64,000 bases of DNA from Diphasiastrum complanatum (GCA_029204225.1 CM055100.1:17873650-17937649); one strand, 5' to 3'. Positions 45,601-57,381 are shown, counted from the stretch's first letter. A program made the numbers and translations. Notes: generated by a model not told the origin, from the sequence alone.

Positions 45601-46044
45601 GGCCCACTCCGCTCGTTACCCCGGACCCATGCCAATAAGCGCCAACGCTTACCTATCCCGATTCTATTCTCTATGATCTCACACTTCATAATACCAAGAA
45701 ACATTACATGTATTGTGTATAGGGAAAGGCCCTCTCCCTTGGGCCTCCATTGTCCTAAGGTGCCCCTGGGAGGGCCCTCTCCTGGGCCGAGGGCCCTCTC
45801 TTGGGCCTTTCCTGTTTTGAGGTGAGGGTGGGTCAAAATAGAGAACCTCTAAGAAAATGGTTTTCAAAAATAGATTGGTTTGAGGAATATGGAAGTTGAA
45901 TTTTACAAATATGTAAGGTTTTTTTTTATGAATCTATTTTTAAGAAACCATGTTAATTTTTTACTAGTGTACATATTGTGCCATTTAAGGGTGTTTAAAA
46001 ACAAAGAAACGATTGTAGGAGGTTAATATGATATCAAAATTTTG
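45601..46044. other. Stretch with GGGCCCTCTC repeats, no gene
   Basis: At 45730-45800 the phrase GGCCCTCTCYTTGGGCC occurs three times. Otherwise nothing recognised. Confidence 0.5.
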
Positions 46045-46352
46045 AATCTTCCAGAAAACGATCCTTCAACTGAAAGAGAACAAGGATGGAATTGTATCAT
46101 GGAATGGGCCCTGTTTGGGCCACTCTATTGGATACAACCCATCGAGAGAGCCAAGGGGAGATCCCAATACGGCAACCCATTGGCCCTTCCGTGGGCGAAC
46201 CCAATGGAATGGGTTGGGACACAGTCCCAACTTTTAAGCTCAATTTAGTGGAATGGGACGCATTTTATAAAATTAATGCATTTTGGTTTCTAACGGAGGT
46301 CGAACCTAGGAACAAAGAAACTTTGGATAGCAAGCTAACCAATTGAGCCAAC
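46045..46352 (-). mobile_element. Candidate tRNA-derived SINE
   Basis: On the minus strand a pol III A box, TGGCTCAATTGG (46339-46350), is followed 33 bp on by a B-box-like GGTTCGACC (46298-46306). This is the head structure of tRNA-derived SINEs; the acceptor ends do not pair as in a real tRNA. The body contains TTGGGACTGTGTCCCAACC and a GGGTTGTATCC segment. The 3' end and target duplication were not resolved, so the length is approximate. Confidence 0.55.
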
Positions 46353-46419
46353 ACTCTTGGATTTTTATAGCATTATTGGCACCTTCCCACACATGGTAAG
46401 TTGGTGTGTCATCTTTTAA

Positions 46420-47036
46420 AGGTAAAGAGAAGATGCTAGCAGAACCTTCAAATTCTATTGATGCAAAGGCTTCAAGAGTTCACTTGAACAACGATGAATC
46501 CGAGAGAGATGACCAAAAACAACAAAGGCAACCACAACAACAAAGAAATCTTGTTATTCCAAGAAGATCAAGAATCAAAATTCTTTCAGCTAAATTCATA
46601 GATAAATTAGTATGATACAAGAAGCAATGGAGCAATCATATTCAGATCTCTGAAAAGAGGCTATAAACAAGGAATATCAATCCTTGATCAAGAACCAAAT
46701 TTGCATTGTCATGGATCTACCACCTAGCAAACATGTCATTGACCATAAGTGGGTTTTCAAAATTAAATATAAATCTAATGACAACATTGATAGAAGAAAA
46801 GTCAAATTAGTGGTGAAAGGATATTCTCAAATACCTAGTATTGACTACTCATTAACTTCCAATCTTGTCTATCAAATTAGTATGTCATATGCAACTGTAA
46901 AAAATTTGGAGATTTACCAAATAGTTGTGCAAACAGCTTTTCTAAATGGAGTGATAGAAGAAGACATCTACATGCACCAACTTGAAGGTTACGAACTCAA
47001 TGGCAAGGAGCATATTGAAACTGTCACCTAGAGCAT
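46420..47036 (+). pseudogene. Copia integrase tail and N-terminal RT fragment
   Basis: Starts with a basic RRSRIKILSAKFIDKLV-like stretch, the linker before RT. The RT part reads PPSKHVIDHKWVFKIKY, DRRKVKLVVKGYSQ, SYATVKNLEIYQIVVQTAFL and NGVIEEDIYMHQLEGYELNG. YQMDV is changed to YQIVV, losing the motif A Asp. It ends before the YVDD box. It is AT-richer than the copia at 4-8 kb, suggesting an older copy or another family. Confidence 0.8.
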
Positions 47037-47039
47037 GAT

Positions 47040-47900
47040 TTAAGTTTGTCAATGGAATGGAAAGCTAAAGTTTAAATATGCGACTTTGAACTTAAATAGA
47101 GTCCCATTTGTTCCATCTTATATTACTTCAATTTCTACTGAGGAGAAAGTTCTTCGTAAGTTTCATAGATGTTTTGTCATTTTGTTTGTGGATAAAGGCT
47201 CAAACAATCCTGTATCTGCTTGCAAAAATTTCTCTTTGGAATTGTTATTGAATGTTGTTCACTCTCCAATGGGAAATTTATAACGCATGTTCTTATGAGT
47301 GCAATAAAATGTCATCAAGATTTTTGTCATTCTTATAATCTTAAATGTTACCAAAACTTAGCTGCTCCTAAAGATGTGCTTTTCATAGGACCACAAATAT
47401 CACTATAAACAATTTTAGAAGTGATTTAGCTCTATGAGTTTGATTTATTGAAAACTTGATTCCTGAATCTTTTCAAAGTATACAATATTCGCACATATGA
47501 GTTGTAGTAGAAAAAAGATCTCTAAGCCATTAGCTATCTTATGTTCATGCATATACTTAAGACTTCTCATGTTGATGTGTTCAAGACTTTATTGCCATAA
47601 GGCATTGTTGTTGATAGAATTTCCAGTTGACATGGCTTATATTTAGATGAAAATTCATGACTTAACTTCTGGAGGCAACCATTCTTGAAACCCTTGGAAA
47701 AAATCTTTCCTTTGTTATCTACCATCAAAAATCATTTGACATAATCTATGAGATTTTCATAGTTAACAATTGTGCTTATGAATAGCAAATTATTACTCAA
47801 ATTTGGAATTTACTGTACATTATTCATGGCCTTAAAATTACCATCTTGAATGATCATTTTTGTTGCTCTTTGCCCTACTAACTGGTGAGAGTATGAGTGG
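47040..47900 (-). pseudogene. Copia pre-integrase and integrase fragment, opposite strand
   Basis: Minus strand: ALWQ-stop-SLEHINMRSLKY, MHEHKIANGLE (pre-integrase zinc region, cf. LWHRRLGHLN) and SKIVYSDICGPMKSTSLGAA (first catalytic Asp region). Upstream pieces near 47700-47850 read LLFISTIVNYENLIDYVK. Head-on arrangement with the plus-strand RT fragment at 46420-47036 shows two independent insertions. Confidence 0.7.
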
Positions 47901-49597
47901 TAGATTCTTCAATACGGTAAATTAAGTTATTAGTACTCTACAGCCACTTTTTGTATAGTAGAAAATTTTGGCCTGAGGACTTTGCCAGATTTGAGGAACA
48001 TTTGTTACAATCACATCAGAAGAATCTGACATTTGTAACTTCCGTTTAAAATGTGTTTCCATGAAACCTGTGAAGTTTGTTGCTTTTGGGGATATTTATG
48101 TAAATAGACACTTTTTGTATAGCGGAAACTCTTGGCCCGATGACTTCCCTGGATCCTGGATTGAAAGACCCCAAGTTGCAAGGGTTTTCAAATCAAGGAA
48201 AGTCAGAGGACCAAGACTCTCCACAGTGTGTAGAATTTCCCTAAATCTTATCGTTAGCATTTTTTTACTGCATTATTCATGGATTGCATCTGCTGGTTGA
48301 GTGCTTCATTGTGACAATTCTAAGAAAAGTTTTATGATAAATTTGATTCGGTGTCACAAGTGTGACGGAGGTATAGTTCACAATTGCAATGAAGAAATTT
48401 ACTTTTTCATTATTTATTGCTGGTGGTCGAGTGCATTATGCCTGTAATGTCCTTGGCTAAACAAGTAGGGTTTTCTGGATTTTTGAAGTCCTCAAAAATA
48501 CACCAAGACATTCAGAGGATGTCAAAAGCTCTAATGAGAGGCCTGCATTACACACTTAAAAGCCTGTGAATTTGAATCTTATTTATTCTTAGTATACAGA
48601 TGGACCTGAGCCCTTGGAACACCCAACCTCTTATCAACATCAGAGGATGGCTCCATAAGCCTAGGCAAATCTGAGTTAACAAATGGAATATTTCAGAACT
48701 CAGAGTGCTCTTTTCCGAGCTCAATGAGCTCACTGATCTTAATAAAGCAGTACAAAGAATATTATTGTGATGCTCACTGTACAAATTTGTTTAAGCTGAC
48801 GAGCTATGGGGAATCAACTTGCAAGCTCCTCAGGCTAAGCTTTGCCAACAAACTATCATGAGGAATTTTCACAGATAATGCAAAATGTGCCTGTCTGTGG
48901 ATGTCTTGAGTCTGCAACTCTGCCCAAGATGGACATCACCAAAAACGTACCTGCAATTGCAGAATTCAGAATTCAAGCACAATCCTGAGTTCTTTGTGTG
49001 ATTACAGAACAAGAATTACTAGCAAATAGAACAGATCATTGGATTCTTTCACATTTTCATTTGCTCAACAATTTGTAGAGTGTAGTAAAACCTGTATTCA
49101 CAATGTTCAGAAAAACCACATCTTGCTTTTGAGTAATCCCAAAAGCAATCTTCATCCCTCATGGGCTCTCTCCTTGCTGGTTGTCAATAGTCCAAAAGTC
49201 ACATGGGAAACACAATATGTAAGAATAATTCTTAGTTCAATATTGGGTCGGAGGTTAATAGACATTGTTCAACAAACCAACAGATGCAACTCACATGAAG
49301 TTAGGTACTGCGTTCTGAACAACCTTGAAGAACATATTCCCTAACGTATAAATGCATTTTATGTTGGTTTGTGAAATAAAAAAGAATCAAGGTCACACCA
49401 GAAGATAGTTGAAACTGGAAAGGAAAATTCTATCATGGTAAGGCTTTCTGAGTTGGTGAATGCTCACAAGCAATTGCTCTGCTTTGCTCATACTTATAAT
49501 TGAATAAATAAGCACAAAGACGCTTGTGGTTGCTAGTAATACAACAAGAAACATCAAATATAAATGTGAGAGCGAGGAAGATCTAGTGCAGCTTATT
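47901..49597. other. Gene-less stretch; includes 3' region of the minus-strand gene
   Basis: A partial repeat links 47945-47985 and 48103-48145 (CACTTTTTGTATAG-GGAAA, TTGGCC-GA-GACTT). The part next to 49598 would hold the 3' untranslated region of the gene upstream; no polyadenylation signal is clear close to the stop. Confidence 0.5.
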
Positions 49598-49749
49598 CTA
49601 GCTGGCTACCATAAATCTAATCTCAGCTGGCAAGACGTATGTACCTTTTGAAACAAAATGCCTCTTTGCTTCAGGATGTGTGCTATGTAAGGTCTCCAGC
49701 AACAATTCCCTTAGTAGCACTGGGGAGCGAACAAGATTTCTATGATCAA
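49598..49749 (-). CDS. Terminal exon (exon D) of host gene
   Basis: Acceptor GTGAATGCAG precedes TTGATCATAG. It encodes DHRNLVRSPVLLRELLLETL, HSTHPEAKRHFVSKGTYVLP and AEIRFMVAS, then TAG at 49598-49600. The Val codon before it is split by the intron (G|TT). Confidence 0.75.
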
Positions 49750-52700
49750 CTGCATTCACAAAAATGACCTGTTAAAAATAGCAAAAAACCTCCTGAAAAC
49801 TAAGGATACCCCATTGAGATATTCTTATTCTTCAGGGCATGAAATTAAATAAAAGCAATCATTGATCCGTAGCTGATTTCTTTGTTTGCACCTTTATCCA
49901 GCTCCCAAACAGCCGTTTTCTTCCCTGGAATGCTAATTCCATCTTCATAAAATGTTACATATTTGAATTTGCTGTCCCTACTCATGTTAGGGATGATGTC
50001 ATTTCCACTCTCGTGCTCAAAATTTATATCCTCCTGTACATCACCATCATGAGCTCCCTGGATAGTTGCGACGACAAACAAGGACAGATTTAGCATGTGC
50101 CAATTTTGGAACAGAACATTCTAAGAATACTTTTGGTTACTAGGGTTAAGGAATGGGGTTTCTTGATTTGCAAGTTGACAGATGCACTCAAACCACAGTG
50201 TGCCCAGGACCTCTATCCAAGCTGAAATAGCTACCTTTTCTACGGTTAAAAAAAAGAAGTGTACATATCAACACATGAATCGCTAATTAAACTTTCAAGC
50301 TTAGATATTAGATCCTTAAAGAATCGAATCATTTGCATAGAATCAATCATAGAAAACTCCACAGCTTGTCCATACAAACTGGAGATATCTCGGACCACTC
50401 CATGTGAAACTGTTACGTTCATCTAGGTGGTATGTAAAGCTAATGAACAGGGACTTGCAAAACAGTAAAAGAGAACTTCAGCAGCTCATAATGCCGGTCT
50501 TGAAAAGACTTTTTAGTTCAGCATATGACTGGAAGCATGGACAGAAATCTAAAGATGGTGTTACAGAACCAATGTAGACACTATGTTATGAGGAACAACC
50601 ATCATCAAAACTTTCTGCTTGATTTGGGCAACCAGACAAACAAGACAAGTTTGATCGGATCACCTTCAATTTGTAAATGCTTGATATGCTTTTTTAACAT
50701 TCTACAACAGATGTTTCTTAGTGGAGAGGTTCACACAAGTTATTTCAAAATAACAGAACAAATAAATCTAGATGTAGCAAGAGTCTCCTAACTTCCAGGT
50801 TAATATTTTCCAATAAAGAAATAGCTGTAAACACATGAAAAAACTTTGACTTTGTAACACACCAAAGTAGAAACTCGTTGGCATCTAAAAATTACGTCAA
50901 ATTTAAAATAAGGTAGTTGCAACTTTACTGATATCTCACATAGCCAGTAGCCTGTAACTAGTATGTTGGCAAGAATTCATGTCAACAGAAAATGAAGAGG
51001 TACAAAACTTCAAGAAATGGCCAAACATCATGTTAACAAGCAAGAATCAATTTACTGATGGCATGGTATTAGGAAGAACATACTCAGATAACCGAAACAA
51101 GACTAGACTCCCTCTTGCAGGTACCATGCCCTAACCTTGTCATAAGATTCTTATGTTACACGGTATGAGCATTTGCTTTAAAAAAAAAGTTGTGGAAGCA
51201 AAATTTACTGAAAAGGCAGGCACTTCCACGAGGACTGTGTAGCCTTATAAATGTTTGGCAAGTTCTGTAAGTTAACTTCTGAATTTCAGGTCTCAGTGAA
51301 TATTCCCATAGGATCAAGCAAAAGCTAGACTTCTGATCAAATTAAGACTTACCAGTCTCTGAATCATTGTAATGACTTGCCTCAAAACTGCCTTGCACTA
51401 AAATTCACCTGAAGGTCTTAGTGGGCACAAAGCAACAGCTATCAGAAATTTCCTTGACAGCGATCAATCTTGGCATAGACTACTTGTTCAAAACTGTGGG
51501 GAACTTGATAATTCACATCTTATCTACATGACCAAAGCAACTACTCATTTTAGCTGTTTCAATTTCAAATTGAACCAAGCTTGTCAATAAATAACCATAA
51601 AGGATAACTATCTGCAATGCATTCTTTTTTAATGTTGCTGATACTATGGCCACAGTTTTGAGTTCCAGTTACTTTGATAATAACTCAGAGCCAGCATGGA
51701 CAATTCTTCAGATTGGGCCCTTGTGACAGAAAATATGTTGGCCAGGGGTTGAGCTCTCATTTACCAGAAAGAGCCTACGGATTCAAAAGATTGTGTAAGA
51801 AGCACGGTTCCCCTCTTAGTAATGTATTCCCAAATAAGTAACAGTTTATAAGACACTTGCACGTATACTCCACAGATAAAACAGACACCTAATAAAAAGT
51901 TCTTTAAACTTTGGCATCATCATTGAAAATAACCAAACAATTTGACAAACTACCCAGTAAAAGTTCTAATCAAAACGTAGCACAACAGCTGGAGACTCAA
52001 AACCACGTAATGTTTACAGCAAATCTCTTTCAGTATTCCATCCAAAATTTTGCAACTACAGATAAAGCTTAATGTAGCTAAATTTCAGATGGGACCTGCT
52101 ACCTCGAGAAAGAAAATGGAAAACTTTCAGTCACAATTAACTTATGGGTTGAGGGTCTACCGGTCTCTAGCATGGACACGCTGTCCGAGACCAGTCATGG
52201 GCATGTGATCCATAGAACGAAATAAACACAAAATATGGCTAAAATAGAAATCAGCTTTGTGATTGTCATCTTGGTCTGAACAACAGATATTGAGAGGATG
52301 GTGATCAGTTTACAATAAAGAATCAAATTAGAAATAAGTAAAAGCAAGAATGCCATTTTGGAATAAGGATAAAGCATATTAACATCAGCTGACGACGACT
52401 TGTACTACCTAGTATCATATAGCTATGGAAGCTTGGATGGAGGATAAAAGATTGTTTAGTGTACAATTGGTTTATTTCCATCAAATCTAATAAAAAGGTA
52501 GCAGAAGGAGGCCTCCTCTCCCGTACAATGTTTGCACAACTGACTTCCTTCCAGCACAGTGTGAAATGCGCAACGTTCTTGCTTAGGCTACCTCTAGTCT
52601 TGAGATAACTTTGAATCACCAATCATCAAAAAGCTAGGAAGTCCACGATCACTGAATCCTCACTACCAACAAACACACGTTGAAAATAACCTTTTAGCTT

Positions 52701-55700
52701 TTCTAGTCAATTTACTCTCAAAGGGTGTAATTAGTTTGCCTATTTTTGATTTCAACCGTGTTGGTTTTCCACCTTGAATCTTGTACATGCATAAGAAAAC
52801 ACACGTGATTCACGAGTCCAATTCTCAATTTAAACGTAACTACCTTGACTGTCTAGGAACTGAAATTATTTCAAATGCATCAGTGTCTTATTCGAACATG
52901 TTTTAACCACTGAAACTCAAACATCCTTAAGATATATGTTGCGAACAAAATTTCATGTTGAAGTTCATCAAACCTGAGGTATTCTTGTTATATTGACATG
53001 TGAGCCTAGCCATGTTTTGCACCATGACAGTGAATGATATGGTACCTTCAAAGCAAGTAAAGACAACTAGTCAGCCTAAGCTCTCCTCGTTTCTTTTTGT
53101 TCTCCTCACACATATACAACATGTTTAGATAGCATCAAATGCTCATTGAACATTCCATCATAGCTGATGTAAAGAACATAAAGAACAACACATTGGATTG
53201 CCACCTGAAATCAATAACTGCCATATCTGTTATATTCATTGCAAAATTGGAAGTACTACTTAGATATCATTTCATCTCAGTTGGAAGTTCCATGTATTGT
53301 TTGCATTTGGATATTTTTAAGTCCAAGTTAAAATATGAACAAAACAAAAAATACATGCAATCTACCCACAAACTCTTAGGGTAGCATTTCCATCATACAC
53401 AGCACAGGCTGTAAGCTACAACATCCTGCTCACATCATGTAGCCCAGGAGTAGGTGCAGGTTACATGCATACAGATTTGTCCATGTTACCTATCATATTT
53501 TTTTAAGGAGACCAATGTGCTGGCTTCAATCACTTCTCTAGAACTTAGAAACCCGTTCCGACCCTTTTGGGTCGGAACGTACTGTACGTTCCGAAACGTA
53601 CTGGGTCGGAACACTTTTCTTTTTTACATATAAAGAAAGAGGCAGCAAGTAGAAGAATTGCCGCTGGCTGATTGTTGCACATCTGAAAGAACATCTGAAA
53701 GTAGCAATAAGTGTCAATAAATTGATGATTCTACAACAAAGAAAGCACGGAACTGGATGGATGTCTCAATCACGCATGTCTGGATGGTTGTCTACTGCCT
53801 GGTTGTCTCAATCATGCATATCTATCCCTCGATGGTTGTCACCTGAAAACCATGTCAGGTGATGGCATCATGTGCAGTCATCGCGCATTTCTGGATGGTT
53901 ATCAACCAATCGGATCTCCACTCAGTATCGCTGGTTTTCTTTGTTAAAAAAGTACGTTTTTTTGAAATTGTTTTTTTGGTGTGGTTCCGGAACGGAACGC
54001 GTTCCATTCCGGAATAGCAAACTAAGCTCTAGAAGTAAACATTTCCCTCAAACTTTTTGATCTCAAAATAAAAGCCCATCCCGCCGTGAAAAAGTCCCTC
54101 CCATAAAATCTACTGGACTTGTAGACCATTATCATGAAGATGTACATGACCATAAGAATAATTCACTGTTGACATTACTTTGCCTGATTCAGTACATCAC
54201 TTTTTTATACAGGATGCTGCCTGAATCCCAGAATTGTTTTCGGTAAGAGTAAGTATAATTTTCGCTCAACCTTTACATAAAGGACTGGCCTTTCTAGAGA
54301 CATTCACTGGTGGTTCAAGTAATTTTCGAACTGGCTGACTGACCATGATGCAGACAACCACTAAAGAGCATCAAACTAATTAAATGAAGCCTCTCCTCTT
54401 CATAAGAACACAAGCTCACAAAAAACTGAACCCAGAGGGTAGTTATTTGGCAAAGTGCACCACTAGAGATAGGAGTGATTAGCACAAACCAACTGCTGCA
54501 AACTTGGAGGCAATTTCAAAAGTATCTGCTCGCAATTCTAAACTTTAACAACTAGCACCTTCCTACAAGCTCGTTAACATCTTCATATAACCCATGGGTG
54601 ACTGATCCATACAATAAATGCATAGCCATCAAAGTTGAGATTTTTGGATCATTAAAAGTGAGGCATTTCCTTGGCATTTCTTTTGTTTTGAAGAAACTGC
54701 TTATAACAATGGAACATGCTACTCAAATTAAATCATATACAGATGTGATATTCTAAGATCTAGCTAAAAGTATCTATCAAGTTCGTAACAGTCTGAGGAA
54801 ACATACTGATGTATCTCCACTAACAGGCCCAGGATTTCCTGTCACAGTCGCACCAGATCTGCACTAGAAAGGCATCATGTGTTACTTAAGTAGCTTCATC
54901 ATAAAGTACCATTCAATTTCTGATTTGACAAATGCTAAGATGGTAAGAATCATCACATGATCTGCATTGAGGCATCCTCACATAAAGATTTCTCTAATAA
55001 ACTGGATTCTGGAGAAAGTTAAGTTGAGACAGCACACCAACACAAGCAATACAACAACTTCATAATAAGCAATTTCAAAGGGAATGGAGAAAGTTAGGTT
55101 GAGACAGCAGACGAGCACGAGCATTACAACAACTTCATATGAAGCAGTTTCGAAGGGAATGATGATCTGATGAAGGTACCAACATAAATTTTGTCACAAC
55201 AAATCTTAAAGTAAAAGCTATGAAACCGATCTGCACATAAAAGCTGTACATACATTGCAACACAGGCACATCTAGAAACAGCAAGATAAAGCCAATTTCA
55301 TTAGAGATGAAGTGATAAGTTTGCATGAAATCAGTTTATCTCTCGCTACCTTGTGAATGAACTGGAAATTCCTGGAAATGACAGTTCAGAAGTGAAAACA
55401 AGTGGAGAATATACAATGCAGAACTTTCAGACACACTGAATATCATGGGACTGGAAAAAAATATTGAATCGCAAGCTTTCATTTGAAAATATGCCCGTGT
55501 CCATACACCAACTAGCAATGGGCCACAATTAACATGAGTGCAATGTCATTTTCATAGAACATGATTGAAATAAACCAATTCAAGTATATAACCACTGGAA
55601 TTCAGGGAGTTGGTGACGAACATATATTACAGAAATTTGATGTAATTCTAGTTGAATTAAATGCGCAATAGACAACAGACTACAAATTGAATATGTCTTT

Positions 55701-56939
55701 TACAAGGCGTCAATACAATTAACAACACCCTACAAACAATTTGACGAAACCAAATTATCAACCGTGTCAAATGACAAGAATGCTATCATATATGGTCTAT
55801 GTTGGGTGCCCTACCCCTAACCACACAAATGTTGAACAAGCACCTAGGAGTTCCTTAACTAGTAATCAAACGATATAATAATGGACCCAGTGAAATCAAG
55901 TCTAAATCGACTGGCACTTTGGGGGTCTAAATGAGTTAATGAGGCCCCAAGCACTCTATCACTAAATGACATATCCCACATCCATAACAATCTTTCTTCA
56001 TAAGGCAATACCTAGACTTTGCAGTTTTGCTTCTTCCAATCTCATGGTCTTATTTCAGGCCCAATCAAAGTCATTGTGATTTATGAATCGATATTGCATT
56101 TCTTCAATGATTATGCTATTTGCACATTGATGGTGAGAGCTTCACAAAACATCGCATAACTAGATTACAAGACATTCTTTGTCTAATTCGAATACACAAC
56201 CTTATTACAAGTGGTCGATCTTGTGGGTCCCCATAGTTGTACCAAGAAATTTTTCTACACTCTGATAGGAGGCTATCTTGGATGTTGTTGGCATTTCTTT
56301 GCTAATCTCAACATTCATCGCTATACCTATCTATCAAGTACTTTAAAAGTATCTTATGACTACAAGTTGGAAGTTAAACTATCAAGCTACCTAAAGATTC
56401 ATCTTAATCCTCAAGTACAAGTGTACAACATTAGCAATCACACCAATAGTTGATAATATACTTATTGCCTATTGGATGGGTCAAGCAACAAATTATGCTT
56501 GAATAAATATGCCATCAACTATAAGAGAAAAATGAGAAGCACAAAATCTTCTATAGGTTATTTAACTTGTTCAAACCATCAGCCAAATATCACACAAAAA
56601 GTCACCTTGAAGTCAAGAATCCCCCCTCTGTCTCATATGTGATGTCTGTCAAAATCCAATTATCTGGATAAGGCTTACCACTGGGAGCAAATTGATAGCC
56701 TACCTGTAGCAAATAGCCTTAAAAAATATTAGAACTTTCAATGAAATGAAGAGATAACTTTGAGGTACACTTTTGCTAAATAGAAGAATAAAAAAGATAA
56801 CACTAGTAGGTGAGAACTGATCACATCAAAGCATGGTCAAACTAGTAATCTTGACAAACGCCATAGATAGCAAAAGTGACCATACCTTGTAGCATTGATC
56901 TAGGACTAACCAATTCCACAATCCATCATTAAAAAGGTT
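49598..56939 (-). CDS. Spliced host gene of unknown function, 3' exons only
   Basis: Five candidate exons on the minus strand join with compatible phases: 56939-56886, 56703-56606, 54858-54807, 50057-49892 and 49749-49598, ending in TAG. All four introns have GT-AG borders; their sizes are about 182, 1747, 4749 and 142 bp. The joined C-terminal part is about 170 residues with no stop. It has an aromatic-rich start (LWNWLVLDQCYKVGYQF), a Gly/Ser/Asp linker (SGATVTGNPGPVSGDTSG), an acidic stretch, and a basic end (EAKRHFVSKGTYVLPAEIRF). I do not recognise the family. No signal peptide or membrane segment is visible in this part. The 5' exons lie beyond the gypsy insertion or outside the window. 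Extra symmetric exons inside the 4.7-kb intron cannot be excluded. Confidence 0.7.
49892..50057 (-). CDS. Exon C of host gene
   Basis: 166 bp, phase 0 in and phase 1 out. Acceptor CAACTATCCAG, donor AAAG|GTGCAA. Encodes GAHDGDVQEDINFEHESGND, then SKFKYVTFYEDGISIPGKKT and AVWELDK. Confidence 0.75.
50058..54806 (-). other. 4.7-kb intron of host gene
   Basis: Between exons B and C. It contains a hAT-like MITE at 53544-54026. The rest is AT-rich, with no recognisable coding or retroelement motif. Donor GTATGT, acceptor CAACTATCCAG. Confidence 0.6.
53544..54026. mobile_element. hAT-like MITE with 8-bp target duplication
   Basis: The flanks are exact copies of CTCTAGAA (53536-53543 and 54027-54034), the 8-bp duplication typical of hAT elements. 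Ends are CTTAGAAACCCGTTCCG and, on the minus strand, CTTAGTTTGCTATTCCG, matching at CTTAG and TTCCG. Near both ends GTTCCG/CGGAAC motifs cluster, including a 24-bp palindrome at 53555-53578; such subterminal repeats are usual transposase-binding sites in hAT elements. The middle has three imperfect CAATCACGCAT-TCTGGATGGTT repeats. It is 483 bp with no coding capacity. Confidence 0.8.
54807..54858 (-). CDS. Exon B of host gene
   Basis: 52 bp, phase 2 in and phase 0 out. Acceptor TTTCTAGTGCAG, donor TCA|GTATGT. Encodes SGATVTGNPGPVSGDTS, a likely disordered linker. Two possible micro-exons upstream (about 55355-55366 and 55255-55272) would also keep the frame but are not needed. Confidence 0.6.
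55011..55162. repeat. 75-bp tandem duplication in intron
   Basis: GGAGAAAGTTARGTTGAGAC, AGCA-ACAAC-ACTTCATA and AAGCARTTTC-AAGGGAATG occur twice with a period of exactly 75 bp. Confidence 0.9.
56606..56703 (-). CDS. Exon A of host gene
   Basis: 98 bp, phase 0 in and phase 2 out. Acceptor TTTGCTACAG, donor CAAG|GTGAC. Encodes VGYQFAPSGKPYPDNWILTD then ITYETEGGFLTS. An earlier GTAAGC inside the exon could be an alternative donor. Confidence 0.75.
56886..56939 (-). CDS. Exon Z of host gene, 5' edge uncertain
   Basis: Donor TACAAG|GTATGG. Encodes SNLFNDGLWNWLVLDQCYK, phase 0 out, which fits exon A. On the 5' side the only AG is TTAATTAG next to a (GA)n tract on this strand, an unusual purine-rich setting for an acceptor. 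The true upstream edge may have been altered by the microsatellite or the adjoining LTR insertion. Confidence 0.5.
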
Positions 56940-56945
56940 ACTAAT

Positions 56946-56948
<3 letters not shown>

Positions 56949-57014
<66 letters not shown>
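56949..57014. repeat. (TC)n microsatellite
   Basis: 33 units, at the border between the host gene and the gypsy LTR. Confidence 0.97.
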
Positions 57015-57016
<2 letters not shown>

Positions 57017-57367
57017 GAGCACGTAACCAATGCCGAACCCTAAAGAACACAAGAGGTCAGATACCACAGTCAGGGTCGTGTCCAGCGTACACGACCAACA
57101 GGGCAAGACAGTGTGAGTACTGTGCCCCGGCACGGTCCATAGCCATGGCGGGAGAACACAGCCTAGGGACCCTGTCAGCAGGATAGGGCCCCACGTTGGG
57201 TCCCGACGTGCAGTCGGCCACGTCAGTGCCACGTGGCCGACACTTGGCAGTATGCATGCTACCAAGCCTCACACTGGGCTAGGAGGGGCTTGCTCCATAT
57301 CAGGGAGTAGGCAAGGTTGGGTGGATCAATTAATGTTTGCCCTACTGTGGTGTTAGGATCTATTACA
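57015..57367 (+). repeat. Gypsy 5' LTR (left edge uncertain)
   Basis: The right end, GGATCTATTACA, is followed after one base by a primer-binding site. The block is GC-richer than its surroundings. TGCCGAACCC near 57031 is one possible start. It includes a near-palindrome, GTCGGCCACGTCAGTGCCAC followed by GTGGCCGAC. Confidence 0.6.
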
Positions 57368-57368
57368 C

Positions 57369-57381
57369 TGGTATCAGAGCC
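57369..57381 (+). promoter_or_regulatory. Primer-binding site, initiator-Met tRNA
   Basis: TGGTATCAGAGCC, a perfect match to the common plant LTR-element site. Confidence 0.93.

Noticed and set aside
45258-45867. Gly/Ala/Pro/Arg-rich frames on both strands of the GC island
   Set aside because: Long frames are expected by chance in GC-rich DNA; no domain, start context or splice signal supports them.
46291-46352. Second intact tRNA gene
   Set aside because: A and B boxes are present but acceptor and anticodon stems do not pair; treated as a SINE candidate.
49039-49344. 101-codon plus-strand frame
   Set aside because: Opposite strand to the host gene, just beyond its stop; no motif, probably chance.
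55255-55366. Two micro-exons of 12 and 18 nt between exons A and B
   Set aside because: Splice-like borders and phase fit, but such short exons can arise by chance and exon A joins exon B in frame without them.
57060-57300. Coding region in the GC-rich block near 57.2 kb
   Set aside because: It lies within the gypsy LTR directly before the primer-binding site.
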